Source: Faecalibacterium prausnitzii (GTDB taxonomy: Bacteria > Bacillota > Clostridia > Oscillospirales > Ruminococcaceae). Taken from it: a stretch of 5,922 bases of DNA. Positions 1 to 5,543 of this stretch are shown here, in pieces. Location of the stretch: positions 1-5,922 of the forward strand of contig SFDE01000036.1 in NCBI GenBank assembly GCA_004558805.1. Direction: 5' to 3'. The first letter of the stretch is position 1. Each line of letters begins with the position of its first letter. Below the pieces are notes generated by a model, which saw only the letters and a list, made by a program, of their open reading frames with translations, was not told where the DNA came from and searched no databases. The translations under genes were made by a program, and so were the position numbers.

Positions 1-150
1 ATCAATGAAACATCCATAAGCACTCCATCAAAACTAGAACAAGAACGCATCGGCAGTTTTTTCCGCAATCTCGATACCCTTATCACCCTTCATCAGCGTG
101 AGCATATAAAACCGATTTTGGAGGTAAAACGTGTTAAACGAAATGAATGA
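1..150 (+). CDS. hsdS: Type I restriction-modification specificity subunit HsdS, C-terminal end (partial)
   Basis: Reading frame 1 is open from the window edge to a TGA at 148-150 and gives 49 residues. It contains LEQERIGSFF followed by NLDTLITLHQRE, the C-terminal conserved repeat of type I HsdS proteins. HsdS determines which DNA sequence the HsdR/HsdM complex methylates or cuts; this segment belongs to the coiled-coil/conserved region that contacts HsdM, not to a target recognition domain. After LHQRE the usual lysine-rich HsdS ending is not recognisable. The protein instead ends with 15 residues (HIKPILEVKRVKRNE), and the divergence begins at the edge of the inverted repeat at 79-103. 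The gene overlaps the recombinase start by 20 bases in another frame, which suggests translational coupling. The 5' part, with the recognition domains, lies outside the window. Family assignment is firm for such a short piece; functionality cannot be judged. Confidence 0.85.
   Translation: MNETSISTPSKLEQERIGSFFRNLDTLITLHQREHIKPILEVKRVKRNE
79..103 (+). repeat. Inverted repeat, left copy, inside hsdS
   Basis: These 25 bases encode the LITLHQRE region of HsdS. They match the reverse complement of 1078-1102 at 23 of 25 positions, including an uninterrupted 12-base core (CCTTCATCAGCG on the plus strand). Similarity stops sharply at both edges. Together the copies bracket the recombinase gene and are candidate recombination sites. 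Confidence 0.85.
120..125 (+). promoter_or_regulatory. Ribosome binding site of the recombinase, inside hsdS
   Basis: GGAGGT lies 5 bases before the GTG at 131 and within the hsdS reading frame. It decides the GTG start over the in-frame ATG at 143. No separate promoter is obvious between the hsdS coding sequence and this site, so the recombinase is probably made from the hsdS transcript. Confidence 0.75.
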
Positions 151-1060
151 AAACAACCTGTTCTGCGATTATTATGAGCAGTGGGTTGCCGTATACAAAG
201 AGGGCGCAGTTCGTCCGGTTACATTGGGTAAGTACAAAATGACCCTTTCTTGGGTGAAAAGGCTGGCACCTGATTTGAAGTTGTGCGAGGTTTCCAGAGT
301 GACCTATCAGCAGCTTTTGAACGATTATGCCGTAGGCCATGAGCGTCAGACCACGATGGACTTCCACCATCAGCTGAAAGGAGCCATCATGGATGCCGTA
401 GATGATGGACTGATTGTGAAAGACCCGACCCGAAAAGCAATCATCAAAGGCAAGCCCCCGGTGCCTAAAAAGGTGAAATACCTGAACCAGTTTGAACTGC
501 ATCTTTTGTTGAGCGACTTGGATCTACAGGGAAAACTCAACTGGGACTGGATGATTTTGCTGATTGCCAAAACCGGAATCCGCTTTTCCGAAGCTTTGGC
601 GATCACTCCTGCGGATTTTGATTTTTCGCACCAGATGCTTTCCATCAATAAAACGTGGGATTATAAGGGAAACGGTGGGTTTTTGCCGACAAAAAATAAA
701 TCGTCTGTCCGCAAAATTCAGATTGACTGGCAGACGGTGATTCAGTTCGCAGCACTGGTAAAAGACGTTCCTGAAGATAAGCCGATTTTCGTGTTCAAGG
801 AACACGCCTACAATTCCACCGTCAACGATGTTCTGGAACGGCACTGCAACCGGGCCAAGATCCCGGTTATCTCGGTACATGGTCTGCGGCATACCCACGC
901 TTCGGTGCTTCTGTTTGCAGGGGTGTCCATCGCAAGCGTGGCACGGCGGCTGGGGCATTCCAGCATGACAACAACGCAGAAAACCTACCTGCACATCATT
1001 CAGGAACTGGAAAATCAGGACATTGATCTTGTAATGCGGTCGCTTTCTGGATTAAGCTGA
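131..1060 (+). CDS. Tyrosine recombinase / integrase associated with hsdS
   Basis: This 309-residue protein is a full-length tyrosine site-specific recombinase, which breaks and rejoins DNA through a phosphotyrosine intermediate. Residues about 10-100 resemble the N-terminal SAM-like core-binding domain and about 115-300 the catalytic domain. All expected catalytic residues can be placed: Arg151 in TGIRFSEAL, Lys188 in the beta-hairpin (PTKNKSS), His250 and Arg253 in HGLRHTHAS, His276 in LGHSS and nucleophile Tyr286 in TYLHI. The GTG start follows a strong GGAGGT, and the gene begins inside the end of hsdS. It is flanked by inverted copies of an hsdS-derived 25-base sequence, so its likely job is inversion of hsdS segments (known family practice: recombinases of phase-variable type I systems such as those in streptococci). 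A general mobile-element integrase is the alternative. The recombinase class is very secure; the hsdS-inversion role is inferred from position. Confidence 0.93.
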   Translation: MLNEMNENNLFCDYYEQWVAVYKEGAVRPVTLGKYKMTLSWVKRLAPDLKLCEVSRVTYQQLLNDYAVGHERQTTMDFHHQLKGAIMDAVDDGLIVKDPTRKAIIKGKPPVPKKVKYLNQFELHLLLSDLDLQGKLNWDWMILLIAKTGIRFSEALAITPADFDFSHQMLSINKTWDYKGNGGFLPTKNKSSVRKIQIDWQTVIQFAALVKDVPEDKPIFVFKEHAYNSTVNDVLERHCNRAKIPVISVHGLRHTHASVLLFAGVSIASVARRLGHSSMTTTQKTYLHIIQELENQDIDLVMRSLSGLS

Positions 1061-1077
1061 TAAAATAATCAACCATC

Positions 1078-1102
1078 GCTCGCGCTGATGAAGGATGATA
1101 AG
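1078..1102 (-). repeat. Inverted repeat, right copy, with hsdS C-terminal stub
   Basis: This is the partner of 79-103 in opposite orientation, 18 bases after the recombinase stop. On the minus strand it reads LIILHQRE in the same frame as HsdS, followed by RWLIILSA and a stop at 1054-1056. Sequence on the other side of the repeat shows no convincing HsdS similarity, so only a stub of a second, inverted hsdS remains. It could be a leftover of a silent hsdS cassette or simply the second recombination site. Confidence 0.8.
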
Positions 1103-1136
1103 AAAAACGTGGTCGTTTTGATGTTATTCATAATAC

Positions 1137-1182
1137 AAAAAAGAGTGGCAGTGTTCAAAGCGAAATGCTGTCACTCTTTTTT
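1137..1182. terminator. Bidirectional rho-independent terminator
   Basis: The arms 1137-1151 and 1168-1182 form a 15-base-pair stem with one G-U pair (AAAAAAGAGTGGCAG against CTGTCACTCTTTTTT) around a 16-base loop. A-rich and T-rich flanks make it able to end both the plus-strand recombinase transcript and the minus-strand LysR transcript. It overlaps the LysR stop codon by two bases. Confidence 0.85.
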
Positions 1183-2062
1183 AGAACTTCAACCTCTCCT
1201 GCAAAAAGCGGCACAATAGCTCTGCACAGGCGTTGTGCTGTTTTTGGGGACGGAGGAATCCGGCACAAATAGGCGGCAGACCGTCTAATACCACATCCCG
1301 GACATTGGACATCTGGTTGTGGGAGGCTTCCTCAAAACGGTTCAGAGATACACAATTCTGCTCCTGCGTGCGGTAGAGTACCTGATAAAATTGCTCGACC
1401 AGCTCCAGCTGTGGGTGTGCACTGCTCTCCCGCAGTGCCTGCCACAGCGGTGCGAGGGCATCCGGGGCAAAGCCGGGAACCAGCAGGGTCTGCCCGTCCA
1501 GCTCTGCCGGTGTAATATGCGTCCGCTCCCAGAAAGGGCTGCTGCGGCAGACCATGACGGCGGTGGTGTGCTGGGAAAGGGCAGTGCGTGCAAGCCCGGT
1601 GGCACAGCCGCCTAGATCCATCACCAGTCCGGCATCCAGTGTGCCGTTTTGCAGCTGCACCGGGACTTCATCGTTGGACAAGGAAGTGTGCTCCAAGGGG
1701 ATACCGGGGTACTGCTGCCGGAACGCCTCCAGCACCTCCCCCAGGTTGGGCAGATAGGCCGGCACCAGTGCTACACTGATGCCCAGACGCAGCGGTGCAG
1801 ACTGGATCTCCTGGTAGGCCTGCTGGCACAGGGCATCGAACTGCTGCACCACCGGTGCAGCCTGTGCCCGGAACCGCTCCCCCTTTTCGGTCAGGGCCAG
1901 GTGATTGCGGTTGTTGACAAACAGCTTGCCGCAAAGTTCTTCTTCCAGTGCGGCAATGCTCAGCCGCAGAGCCTGCCGAGACAGATACATCCGCCCGGCG
2001 GTGTGGGTGTAATTCAAATCTTCGCACAATGCCAGAAAATAGCGCAGCTGCTGGATGGTCAT
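1181..2062 (-). CDS. LysR-type transcriptional regulator
   Basis: This 293-residue protein has the size and layout of LysR-type regulators. Residues 1-62 form the winged helix-turn-helix, with MTIQQLRYFLALCEDLNYT, then AGRMYLSRQALRLSIAALEEELCGKLFV and LTEKGERF. Residues about 90-293 form the periplasmic-binding-like effector domain, starting PLRLGISVALVPAYLP. Such proteins bind intergenic DNA as tetramers and respond to a small molecule. The ATG at 2060-2062 is supported by AAAAGGAG (minus strand, 2069-2076) six bases upstream. It is divergent from the flavoprotein reductase at 2214 across 151 bases, the classic LysR/target arrangement. The likely role is substrate-dependent induction of the reductase, together with control of its own promoter. 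The ligand cannot be read from the sequence. Family call is firm; target is inferred from position. Confidence 0.93.
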   Translation of the reverse strand: MTIQQLRYFLALCEDLNYTHTAGRMYLSRQALRLSIAALEEELCGKLFVNNRNHLALTEKGERFRAQAAPVVQQFDALCQQAYQEIQSAPLRLGISVALVPAYLPNLGEVLEAFRQQYPGIPLEHTSLSNDEVPVQLQNGTLDAGLVMDLGGCATGLARTALSQHTTAVMVCRSSPFWERTHITPAELDGQTLLVPGFAPDALAPLWQALRESSAHPQLELVEQFYQVLYRTQEQNCVSLNRFEEASHNQMSNVRDVVLDGLPPICAGFLRPQKQHNACAELLCRFLQERLKF

Positions 2063-2068
2063 GGTGTG

Positions 2069-2076
2069 CTCCTTTT
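2069..2076 (-). promoter_or_regulatory. Ribosome binding site of the LysR gene
   Basis: AAAAGGAG on the minus strand lies six bases before the ATG and confirms the chosen LysR start. Confidence 0.75.
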
Positions 2077-2085
2077 CGCAAAATG

Positions 2086-2098
2086 CAAGTTTTACTTG
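2086..2098. promoter_or_regulatory. Dyad CAAGT-TTT-ACTTG, candidate LysR operator
   Basis: A perfect 5-base inverted repeat around TTT lies in the divergent promoter region, just downstream of the predicted LysR transcription start. LysR proteins commonly bind imperfect dyads in such regions and repress their own gene. Assignment as the operator is an inference from position and symmetry only. Confidence 0.35.
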
Positions 2099-2155
2099 AT
2101 ACTTATAAGGATATTATATCTTCTTTTTCTTTGTTTGTAAATGTGATACTTTTAA
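2097..2155 (+). repeat. Two direct copies of TGATACTTWTAA in the divergent promoter region
   Basis: TGATACTTATAA (2097-2108) and TGATACTTTTAA (2144-2155) match at 11 of 12 bases and start 47 bases apart. The LysR promoter lies between them. The core GATAC occurs twice more, in the tandem GATACGA copies at 2180-2186 and 2188-2194, just ahead of the flavoprotein. They are candidate regulator contact sites; chance cannot be excluded in AT-rich DNA. Confidence 0.45.
2113..2141 (-). promoter_or_regulatory. Sigma-70-type promoter for the LysR gene
   Basis: On the minus strand TTTACA (2136-2141) and TATAAT (2113-2118) are separated by exactly 17 bases, a near-consensus housekeeping promoter. Transcription would start near 2106, leaving a leader of about 45 bases before the LysR ATG. 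The -10 box sits within the palindrome GATAT-T-ATATC (2110-2120). No equally good promoter for the plus-strand flavoprotein was found, which fits a gene that needs activation. Confidence 0.75.
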
Positions 2156-2203
2156 CAAGAACGGCAATAGATTTTTGTCGATACGAAGATACGAGCAAGA
2201 AAA

Positions 2204-2210
2204 GGAAGGA
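2204..2210 (+). promoter_or_regulatory. Ribosome binding site deciding the flavoprotein start
   Basis: GGAAGGA, preceded by AAA, lies just before two consecutive ATG codons at 2214 and 2217. This rules against the in-frame TTG at 2175, which would put 13 extra residues before the signal peptide. Spacing does not clearly separate the two ATGs. Confidence 0.7.
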
Positions 2211-2213
2211 ATT

Positions 2214-4202
2214 ATGATGGAAAAGATCTCCCGTAAAGGATTTCTGAAGATCGCAGCAGCAGCTGCCATGAGCGGTGTCACCGCTGCCGGTCTGGCTGCC
2301 TGCAATGCAGCCAGTAGCGCCTCCGGCGTTTCCAGTGCAACCGGTATCTACACCCCCGGCACCTACACCGCTACTGCCAAGGGCATGAGCGAGATCACCG
2401 CCACTGTCACCTTTGATGCCAACACCATCACCAAGGTGGAACTGGACCTCTCCGGCGAGACCGAGAGCATCGGCGTTGCAGCCAAGGACAAGCTCATTGA
2501 GCAGATCATGAACGCCCAGACCAGCCAGATCGACGGCGTGACCGGTGCAACCGTCACCAGCAAGGCCGTGCAGAACGCTGTGGCAGACTGCATCCAGCAG
2601 GCCAGCGGCGGTGCCATCAACCCTGCACAGCAGTCCACCGAGGAAACCTCCTCTACCGCCGACTGGCTGGGTGAGGCACCGGAGATCGCCGAGAGCGATA
2701 TCAAGCAGACTGTGGACTGCGAGGTTCTGGTGGTGGGTGCCGGTTCTTCCGGTACTTTTGCTGCCGCCGCTGCCGCCGAGGCTGGTGCCAAGACCATCCT
2801 CATCGAGAAGTTTGGTCACGATATGGCCAGCGGCATCCGGGATACGCTGGCAGCCTGCGGCTCCAAGCAGCAGCAGGCAGACGGCGATGATGTGAGCAAA
2901 AAGGACGCTGTGCGCTACCTGTGCAACTGGAGCCAGGGTTACACCCGTCACAGTCTGGCAAAGGTGTGGGCAGACCGCAGCGGCGAGACCATGGACTGGT
3001 TTACGGATGTTCTGGCCGAAAGCGGCATCGACTTCCGCCACGAGATCGACGAAAAGCACGAGGGCGACAATTACGAGGTTCTGGATGTCGGCCACAGCAC
3101 TCAGTACGGCGAAGCATACAGCGCACAACTGACCATGGATGCCGTGTTGAAGCACGCCGAGGCCGACGGGCTGGAAGTGCAGTACGAGATCACCATGGTC
3201 AAGCTGGAAAAGGACGGCGACCGTGTCACCGGTCTCATCGCCAAGAACGCCAGCGGTGAGTATGTGCGCTACAACGCATCCAAGGGCGTGATCCTTGCCT
3301 GCGGCGGTTACAGCGGCAACGAGACCATGATGAAGGCACTGCAGCCCCAGAGCGTGGAGCAGACCTGCGTCAACTACTCCAAGCCTGGCTCCAAAGGTGA
3401 CGGCATCAAGGCCTGCCTGTGGGCAGGTGCCATCATGGACACCACCCATGCATCCATGATCTTTGACCGTGGTGCCATCAAGCCGGACCAGACCGGCGAG
3501 TACGGCAAGGCCAGCGATGGTGCCCTCTTCTGGATGGGCAGCCAGCCGTTCCTGAAGGTGAACCTGAACGGTGAGCGTTTCATGAACGAGTATATGCCCT
3601 ACGATCTGGTGCTGCACGCTGCTGCAAGCCAGCCCCACCACACCTACTGCACCATTTGGGACAGCAAGTATGCCGAGGACTGTGAGAAGTTTGCCACCCA
3701 CGGCTGCAGCCGTCTGTACCCCCATGTCAACGGTGCAGACCCGGTGTTCCCCATGGGCTATGTGCAGGCTATGAACGCCGACCTGCAGGATCAGGGCTAC
3801 ATTGTGGAGGCCGACACCATCGAGGAGCTGGCCGACAAGCTGGGTCTGCCGAAGGAGACCTTTACCGCTACGGTGGACCATTACAATGAGCTGGCCGCCA
3901 AGGGCGAGGACGAGGACTTCGGCAAGGAGAGCTACCGCCTCTCCACCCTGAGCGAGGCACCCTTCTACGGTGTCCGTCAGGCCGGCGGCTATCTGATCTG
4001 CACCATCGACGGTATCCAGATCGATGATAATATGCACGCCATCGACCAGGACTTCAAGGCCATTCCCGGTCTGTATGTCATTGGTGACATGAGCGGCAAC
4101 TACTTCTCCGGCAGCTATCCCAGCCTGATGGCAGGTGCCGCCGCAGGCCGCAGTGCCACCTTCGGCCGCCTTGCCGGTCAGAACGCTGCCGCAGGCATCT
4201 GA
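2214..4202 (+). CDS. Exported FMN/FAD flavoprotein reductase (fumarate reductase/UrdA-like, substrate unknown)
   Basis: This 662-residue protein (661 if ATG 2217 is used) carries electrons to an organic acceptor outside the membrane in anaerobic respiration, judged by its family. It begins with SRKGFLK, a Tat-like motif, an alanine-rich hydrophobic stretch and the lipobox GLAAC (Cys30), so it is probably a surface lipoprotein. Residues about 45-130 are an FMN-binding domain with DGVTGATVTS; Thr113 is the expected covalent FMN site, which would need an ApbE transferase. An acidic, Ser/Thr-rich linker leads to the FAD domain from about 165, with VVGAGSSG at 173-180. NGERFMNE carries Arg455, aligned by motif with the catalytic arginine of fumarate reductases. 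The usual HxMGG and HGxNR substrate motifs are absent. Near the C-terminus the protein has QAGGYLICTIDGIQID and GDMSGNYFSGSYPS instead, so fumarate is unlikely. Its divergent LysR partner fits substrate-induced expression. Family is firm; the acceptor is unknown. Confidence 0.9.
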   Translation: MMEKISRKGFLKIAAAAAMSGVTAAGLAACNAASSASGVSSATGIYTPGTYTATAKGMSEITATVTFDANTITKVELDLSGETESIGVAAKDKLIEQIMNAQTSQIDGVTGATVTSKAVQNAVADCIQQASGGAINPAQQSTEETSSTADWLGEAPEIAESDIKQTVDCEVLVVGAGSSGTFAAAAAAEAGAKTILIEKFGHDMASGIRDTLAACGSKQQQADGDDVSKKDAVRYLCNWSQGYTRHSLAKVWADRSGETMDWFTDVLAESGIDFRHEIDEKHEGDNYEVLDVGHSTQYGEAYSAQLTMDAVLKHAEADGLEVQYEITMVKLEKDGDRVTGLIAKNASGEYVRYNASKGVILACGGYSGNETMMKALQPQSVEQTCVNYSKPGSKGDGIKACLWAGAIMDTTHASMIFDRGAIKPDQTGEYGKASDGALFWMGSQPFLKVNLNGERFMNEYMPYDLVLHAAASQPHHTYCTIWDSKYAEDCEKFATHGCSRLYPHVNGADPVFPMGYVQAMNADLQDQGYIVEADTIEELADKLGLPKETFTATVDHYNELAAKGEDEDFGKESYRLSTLSEAPFYGVRQAGGYLICTIDGIQIDDNMHAIDQDFKAIPGLYVIGDMSGNYFSGSYPSLMAGAAAGRSATFGRLAGQNAAAGI

Positions 4203-4243
4203 TTACAACGTTTTCCTTCTCTTCTAATTATATCTGCACCTGA

Positions 4244-4277
4244 AAAAGCCGCTCCGGGTCTAGCCGGGGCGGCTTTT
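4244..4277. terminator. Rho-independent terminator after the flavoprotein gene
   Basis: The arms 4244-4257 (AAAAGCCGCTCCGG) and 4264-4277 (CCGGGGCGGCTTTT) pair over 14 bases with one non-Watson-Crick (G-U on one strand) pair around a six-base loop. T-runs on both strands allow it to serve the convergent RpiR remnant as well. Confidence 0.9.
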
Positions 4278-4325
4278 CTGATGGCATTGGAAAGGAGAGA
4301 CCGTATTCTCAGGCGTGAAAACCGC

Positions 4326-4981
4326 TCACTGCCCTTCTTTTCCGTTCGGATGCTCGTCCTTCTCCAGAACAAGATCCATGAGGTATTCAAAGGTGATAAG
4401 CACGCGCGCATAGAAATAGTTGGCGGTAAGGTTCCGGTCGTCCAGCATCTTGTCGTCCAGCAGCACAAAGGCAGGGTCTGCACAGCGGGCGATGGGAGAA
4501 TTGTCGGCACCCACAAAGGCAATGATGCTCCGATGCTGTGCAAAGGAGTCCTGCACCGGCTTCAGGATGGTATCGGTCTTTCCGCTTTTGCTGATGGCGA
4601 TGACCAGCCCGGCATTCAGTGCGCCGCTTTCGTAGACCTCATAACTGTTGGAGCCGATGGCGCAGTAGCCCAGAACCAGCAGCTTCCGCACCATAAATTC
4701 CTGCAAAGGGGCACAGAACCCGGTGCCGGTCACAAGAATGGGCTTTTGCCGGTTTTCGTGGAGCAGCTCCACAAAGCTGTGCATTTTTTCTTCGGGGATA
4801 TCCCCGATAAAGGCGGTAATGCCGGAGGCGTGGTTTTTGTTGTCGATCTCGTTCTGGATCAGAAAACCGATGCGGTAGATCATATCGGTGTAGCCGGTAT
4901 AGCCCATCTTTTTGCTCAGCCGTATCACGGCGGCAGGGGAGGCGTAGTTCTGCGCAGCAAACTCGCGCACACTGCACTGAC
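4326..4981 (-). pseudogene. MurR/RpiR-family transcriptional regulator, N-terminus deleted
   Basis: The minus-strand frame contains SVREFAAQNYASPAAVIRL and SKKMGYTGYTDMIYRIG, the later part of the RpiR helix-turn-helix. It then has a sugar-isomerase (SIS) domain with PILVTGTGF, SNSYEVYESG and VIAISKSGKTDT, ending at a TGA at 4326-4328. RpiR regulators sense phosphosugars through the SIS domain and control sugar-uptake operons. Homology stops abruptly near 4980. The frame stays open to 5105, but that stretch is an Arg/Pro-rich artefact antisense to the GH4 fragment. About 35-50 N-terminal residues, the start codon and the promoter are missing, so it is called a pseudogene. With a 6-phospho-alpha-glucosidase fragment alongside, it resembles glvR-type regulators of maltose/alpha-glucoside use. 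Family is firm; the 5' boundary is good to about ten bases. Confidence 0.8.
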
Positions 4982-5212
4982 CGCGGCCCGGAACCCGTGC
5001 GTGTGGGCGAGATTCCCACCTTCTACAAGGGTCTGATCGAGCAGCAGGAGGCTGTGGAGAAGCTGATCGTGGATGCCGCTGTGGAGCACTCCTACGAGAA
5101 GGCACTGATGGCCTTTACCCTGTCCAAGACCGTGCCCAGCCTGCTGGTCGCCAAGAAGATCTTGGACGATATGATCGTTGCCAACAAGGCTTACTGGCCG
5201 GAGCTGCACTGA
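4979..5212 (+). pseudogene. GH4 6-phospho-alpha-glucosidase, C-terminal fragment
   Basis: The plus-strand frame reads GPEPVRVGEIPTFYKGLIEQ, then QQEAVEKLIVDAAVEHSYEK, and ends LLVAKKILDD...ANKAYWPELH with TGA at 5210-5212. This matches the C-terminal end of family 4 glycosidases, closest in character to 6-phospho-alpha-glucosidases (GlvA/MalH), which use NAD and Mn to split phosphorylated maltose-like sugars imported by a PTS. Only about 75 of the usual 440 or so residues remain; the Rossmann NAD-binding domain and metal-site residues are gone. A GTG at 4997 is in frame but has no convincing ribosome binding site. The fragment abuts the equally truncated RpiR gene head to head, so both were probably cut by one deletion. 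Family call is good; the exact substrate is inferred from family resemblance and context. Confidence 0.75.
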
Positions 5213-5268
5213 TAAGTACTTCGTCAGCGGCTGATACCGGACAACTGAGCCCATAAAACATTGAACGC

Positions 5269-5310
5269 CTCCCCGGCATTCCTTCCAAGAAGGATGCCGG
5301 GGAGTTTTTT
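5269..5310 (+). terminator. Rho-independent terminator after the GH4 fragment
   Basis: CTCCCCGGCATTCCTT (5269-5284) pairs with AAGGATGCCGGGGAG (5290-5304) with one bulged T and a five-base loop, followed by six T (5305-5310). It is strong on the plus strand. The minus strand has no T-tract after the hairpin, so it is a poorer stop for the XRE gene. Confidence 0.9.
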
Positions 5311-5320
5311 GCTGTCATAT

Positions 5321-5524
5321 TTACAGGTAAGAGGAATCGAAGAAGTCTTTTAATGTAATTCCTAAACCCTGACAAATTCTTTCAATCGTCTCTACGCTTA
5401 ACTGCCCTCCCCGACGGGCGGTGGTTTGAATCGTGGAGTACGATATTCCGCATTTCTTTGCCAATACACATAGATTCATATCACGCACTTGCATCAAATC
5501 CTGAACACGCTTGATCGTATCCAC
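5321..5524 (-). CDS. Small XRE/Cro-type helix-turn-helix protein
   Basis: This 67-residue protein consists almost entirely of a Cro/C1-type DNA-binding domain. Residues about 17-62 give LCVLAKKCGISYSTIQTTAR, then SVETIERICQGLGITLKDFF, the usual five-helix layout, with no room for a sensor domain. The GTG at 5522-5524 is chosen because GGGAGGAG lies five bases before it. The longer reading from ATG 5537-5539 would place that ribosome binding site inside the gene. It begins about 20 bases after the end of the damaged S24 repressor gene on the same strand, so the two were probably cotranscribed. Such pairs occur in phage or mobile-element control modules and as stand-alone regulators. It appears intact. 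No target can be named. Confidence 0.85.
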   Translation of the reverse strand: MDTIKRVQDLMQVRDMNLCVLAKKCGISYSTIQTTARRGGQLSVETIERICQGLGITLKDFFDSSYL

Positions 5525-5536
5525 GAAAACTCCTCC
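5525..5536 (-). promoter_or_regulatory. Ribosome binding site deciding the XRE start
   Basis: On the minus strand GGGAGGAG is followed by TTTTC and then GTG. Its strength and spacing favour the GTG at 5524 over the ATG at 5539, which overlaps it. Confidence 0.75.
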
Positions 5537-5543
5537 CATCTTT

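Noticed and set aside
1..1182. Prophage or integrative element end, with the recombinase as its integrase and 79-103 / 1078-1102 as att sites.
   Set aside because: Attachment sites of an integrated element should be direct repeats at the element ends with cargo between them. Here the copies are inverted and closely flank only the recombinase, which fits an inversion system better.
2180..2194. Tandem GATACGA copies as the start of a CRISPR array or satellite.
   Set aside because: There are only two 7-base copies separated by one base, with no spacers or further units.
2175..2213. TTG at 2175 as the flavoprotein start.
   Set aside because: There is no ribosome binding site at a suitable distance, and 13 polar residues would precede the signal peptide. 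GGAAGGA before the ATGs at 2214/2217 explains the start better.
2103..4037. Open frame of more than 640 codons on the minus strand, antisense to the flavoprotein gene.
   Set aside because: Its product is repetitive in Gly/Val/Leu/His with no recognisable domain. It is the expected shadow of a G+C-rich gene with strong third-position bias, while the plus-strand frame has clear domains and a ribosome binding site.
4281..5036. Plus-strand open frame of about 250 codons across the RpiR region.
   Set aside because: It lies antisense to a clear SIS domain, shows no family motif and runs through the deletion junction.
4982..5105. Extension of the RpiR frame upstream to an ATG at 5105.
   Set aside because: The added residues are Arg/Pro-rich, match no RpiR N-terminus and are antisense to the GH4 coding sequence. 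They are an artefact of the deletion join.
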